A stretch of 64,000 nucleotides of DNA from Bacillus manliponensis. GTDB taxonomy: Bacteria; Bacillota; Bacilli; Bacillales; Bacillaceae_G. Both the position numbers and the translations under genes were made by a program. The stretch lies in NCBI RefSeq assembly GCF_000712595.1, contig NZ_JOTN01000009.1, positions 62,001-126,000 of the forward strand, given 5' to 3'. Below the pieces are notes generated by a model. That model was not told the origin of the DNA and searched no databases. It saw nothing but the letters and a program-made list of their open reading frames with translations. How positions within the stretch are numbered: position 1 is the stretch's first letter; every line of letters starts with the position of its first letter. Shown here piece after piece: positions 62,050 through 64,000 of this stretch.

Positions 62050-63696
62050 ATGAAGTATCGAGTACTCGCAGCAGGAGTTTTAGCAGCTAGTTTAGTAGCG
62101 TATACGCCTAGTAGTTTTGCTGAAACAAAGAAATTTACAGACGTGCCAAACTGGGCAGTAGATGCAGTAGATTATTTAGTAGGAAAAAATGTTATTAGCG
62201 GAATGCCAGACGGTACATTTGGGGCAAATGATCCGTTAGACCGAGCACAAGCTGCAACGATGATGACGAAAATAATGGGGATAGAAGTGAATCAATCTGC
62301 AAAGCCATCTTTTACAGATGCGCAAGCACATTGGGGAACGCCATATATTGCGGCAGTTGAGAAAGCTGGTATTATGCAAGGAAAAGGCAATGGGGTTTTT
62401 GATCCAAGCGGAAAAGTAACGCGTGCAGAATTAGCTGCAATCCTTGTAAATGCATATCATTTAGAGAGTTTTGTGAACGGGACACCAACAACAAAGTTTG
62501 AAGATTTAAAAGGTACTTGGGGAGAGAAATATGCCAATATTTTAGTAGCGCTTAACATTTCGATTGGTACTGATAATGGTTGGCAGCCGGACCGAGTGAT
62601 TACGCGTGCAGAAGCAGCGCAGCTTATCGCAAAGACGGATCAATCATACAACAAGCCAGAAGAAAATAATAAAACGATTACGATAGATCGTTCATTCCTT
62701 GTTTATAATGATGCTTCATTATCTTCAGGTATCGCAGCGGAATTTGGACCGCAAAATGTCGTTGTGAAAGAAGAAAGAGATGGCTGGGTTAAAATTGGGA
62801 CATATTTAGGCGATAAGTGGCTTTTATTAGAAGAGAAGAAAATGTATATGGGAACAAATTTCATTACATATAAAGATGCATCACATTCCTCTGCAAGACT
62901 AGGGAAATATTCACCTCAATATGTAACGATCGTTGAGGAAAAAGGGGATTGGATTCGCATTCGTACAGGTAGTGGATTCCAATGGTTAGATTTAACACAT
63001 CCAAACGGTGTGAACTTCTTAGAAGGAAAATCAATCGTTATTGATCCTGGCCACGGCGGTCCAGATCCTGGGAAGGTGCATAATGATTTAGTAGAGAAAG
63101 AGATTGTACTTGACGTATCATTACAAGTTCGTCAATTATTTGAACAACGTACACCATTTAACGTACTATTAACACGTGAAACAGATATGAGACCAGGTGT
63201 TGATGCAAGTGATTCATTAGTAAAACGTGTTGAATTTGCTGAGAAAAACAAAGCGGACATTTACGTAAGTGTTCACGCAAATGCTTCAGGTGTAGGTGGA
63301 CATGGAACAGAAACGTTCTACTATGAACCATCAGCAAAAGCGGCGACAGTAAGAAGTGCGGCTCCATCAAGTGGAACAACTACACAATCAGTAGAACCAA
63401 GAATGGCAGCACCAAGCCCTCAAGATAGTAAAGTACTTGCTGAAAAAATTCAAGCACGCCTTGTTACAGCACTTGGTACGCGTGACCGTGGTGAAAAAGT
63501 AGGAAACCACCTATACGTAATTCGCAAAACAACAATGCCAGCTGTCCTAACAGAACTTGCATTTGTTGACCAAGAAGATGATGCAAAAATCTTAGATTCT
63601 CCATACTACCGCAAACGCGCGGCAGAAGCGATTTACATGGGAATACTAGATTACTATGAGTGGAAAGGGAATAACGTTTCTTCTTATAGATTATAA
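62050..63696 (+). CDS. SLH-anchored N-acetylmuramoyl-L-alanine amidase
   Basis: 548 residues from ATG 62050 (GGAAGGGGAAC upstream). Signal peptide cut after SFA (~24), three SLH repeats (about 25-205), two SH3-like repeats (about 215-335: RSFLVYNDASLSSGIAAEFGPQNVVVKEERDGWVKIGTY and NFITYKDASHSSARLGKYSPQYVTIVEEKGDWIRIRTG), then Amidase_3: IVIDPGHGGPDPG (zinc His, about 348-360), VEKEIVLDVS (zinc Glu), YVSVHANAS, LTELAFVDQEDDAKIL. A ~40-residue Ser/Thr/Ala insert lies within the catalytic domain. Cuts stem peptides from glycan at the S-layer-covered wall. Confidence 0.93.
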   Translation: MKYRVLAAGVLAASLVAYTPSSFAETKKFTDVPNWAVDAVDYLVGKNVISGMPDGTFGANDPLDRAQAATMMTKIMGIEVNQSAKPSFTDAQAHWGTPYIAAVEKAGIMQGKGNGVFDPSGKVTRAELAAILVNAYHLESFVNGTPTTKFEDLKGTWGEKYANILVALNISIGTDNGWQPDRVITRAEAAQLIAKTDQSYNKPEENNKTITIDRSFLVYNDASLSSGIAAEFGPQNVVVKEERDGWVKIGTYLGDKWLLLEEKKMYMGTNFITYKDASHSSARLGKYSPQYVTIVEEKGDWIRIRTGSGFQWLDLTHPNGVNFLEGKSIVIDPGHGGPDPGKVHNDLVEKEIVLDVSLQVRQLFEQRTPFNVLLTRETDMRPGVDASDSLVKRVEFAEKNKADIYVSVHANASGVGGHGTETFYYEPSAKAATVRSAAPSSGTTTQSVEPRMAAPSPQDSKVLAEKIQARLVTALGTRDRGEKVGNHLYVIRKTTMPAVLTELAFVDQEDDAKILDSPYYRKRAAEAIYMGILDYYEWKGNNVSSYRL

Positions 63697-63708
63697 GGTG
63701 AATAGAGG

Positions 63709-63742
63709 AAAGGCTGTGAAGGAATTTCACAGCCTTTTTTTA
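63709..63742 (+). terminator. Amidase gene terminator
   Basis: AAAGGCTGTGAA pairs with TTTCACAGCCTTT then seven T. Confidence 0.92.
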
Positions 63743-63829
63743 TTGTACTTTAAAGTATTTTAATAATATAAATAGATTTAATGATATAATTCCTTTTGGA
63801 AATATATTCATAATATTTAGGGGGATATG

Positions 63830-64000
63830 ATGAAAAAATTATTCGTAACAGGGCTTATTGGCTGTACATTACTAGCCGGATGTGAAAAAGCAGCAAATAC
63901 AATGCCGAAAGAACAAGAGAGTGTAAGTACGGTAGAGCAGGAAAAAGAAGTAGTAAATCAAGCACCAAAGAATGAGGAAGTGGCTACTGAAGTACAAGAA
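63830..64000 (+). CDS. Lipoprotein, 5' part only (cut by window edge)
   Basis: 57 codons are present and open to the last base. ATG 63830 (preceded by an in-frame ATG at 63827) with GGGGG upstream. Basic start KKLFVTG, hydrophobic core, lipobox LLAGC (Cys ~18), then a Lys/Glu/Gln/Val-rich low-complexity linker (about 19-57). The functional domain lies beyond the window, so no role can be given. Confidence 0.85.
   Translation, partial: MKKLFVTGLIGCTLLAGCEKAANTMPKEQESVSTVEQEKEVVNQAPKNEEVATEVQE

Overview
The window is chromosomal DNA of a Bacillus cereus group bacterium (low-GC, spore-forming Firmicute). Spore genes (cotJABC, an alpha/beta-type SASP, a YheC/YheD coat-type protein, Ena endospore-appendage genes), SLH-domain surface proteins, csaA/csaB, secA2/slaP and a bcr1-type repeat flanked by TTTAT all point there. 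It is not the B. anthracis sap/eag arrangement: the S-layer slot holds one S-layer gene of different sequence plus two tandem SLH murein hydrolases, and the ena1 genes are open.

Layout. 0-6.6 kb: DUF421 protein, cotJABC, VOC protein, a manganese (yybP-ykoY) riboswitch ahead of a DUF1232 gene, a DUF2716 ORF that has lost its stop, the ena1A-ena1B / ena1C cluster, and a CPA2 antiporter. 6.7-11.2 kb: MurNAc recovery operon (RpiR regulator, murQ, murP, mupG). 11.3-18.1 kb: SgrR-type regulator divergent from an MFS exporter, Nudix hydrolase, lysine-riboswitch-controlled permease, SAP/DUF6434 protein, small P-loop kinase-like protein. 18.1-33.3 kb: gapN, a bmrCD-type ABC exporter behind a leader-peptide attenuator, tcyABC cystine uptake, sspB-like SASP with a tRNA-like element in its leader, yheC/D, yheB, yheA, yhaX, hemZ. 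33.3-36.4 kb: acyl-CoA ligase and two unknown proteins.

36.5-58 kb is the cell-surface locus: secA2-slaP (accessory secretion of S-layer proteins), csaA and csaB (flippase and pyruvyl transferase that make the SLH ligand on the secondary cell wall polysaccharide), a three-gene membrane glycosylation cassette (GT2, GtrA, multi-TM glycosyltransferase), two paralogous SLH-glucosaminidases, the S-layer gene, and patB1-patA1-wpaA-type genes for O-acetylation and polymerisation of the polysaccharide. 58.3-64 kb: frameshifted Rpn-family gene, enoyl-CoA hydratase, MazG-like protein, M42 peptidase, SLH-amidase, and the start of a lipoprotein gene cut by the window edge.

Control by RNA is prominent: a Mn2+ riboswitch, a lysine riboswitch, a translated leader with competing hairpins, and a long hairpin-bearing S-layer 5' UTR. 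The most novel-looking points are the double leader-peptide attenuator before bmrCD, the tRNA-like fold in the SASP leader, the glycosylation cassette inside the S-layer locus, and a bcr1 element accompanied by a truncated and a miniature derivative. All functional calls come from reading sequence and recalled family knowledge; no search was run.
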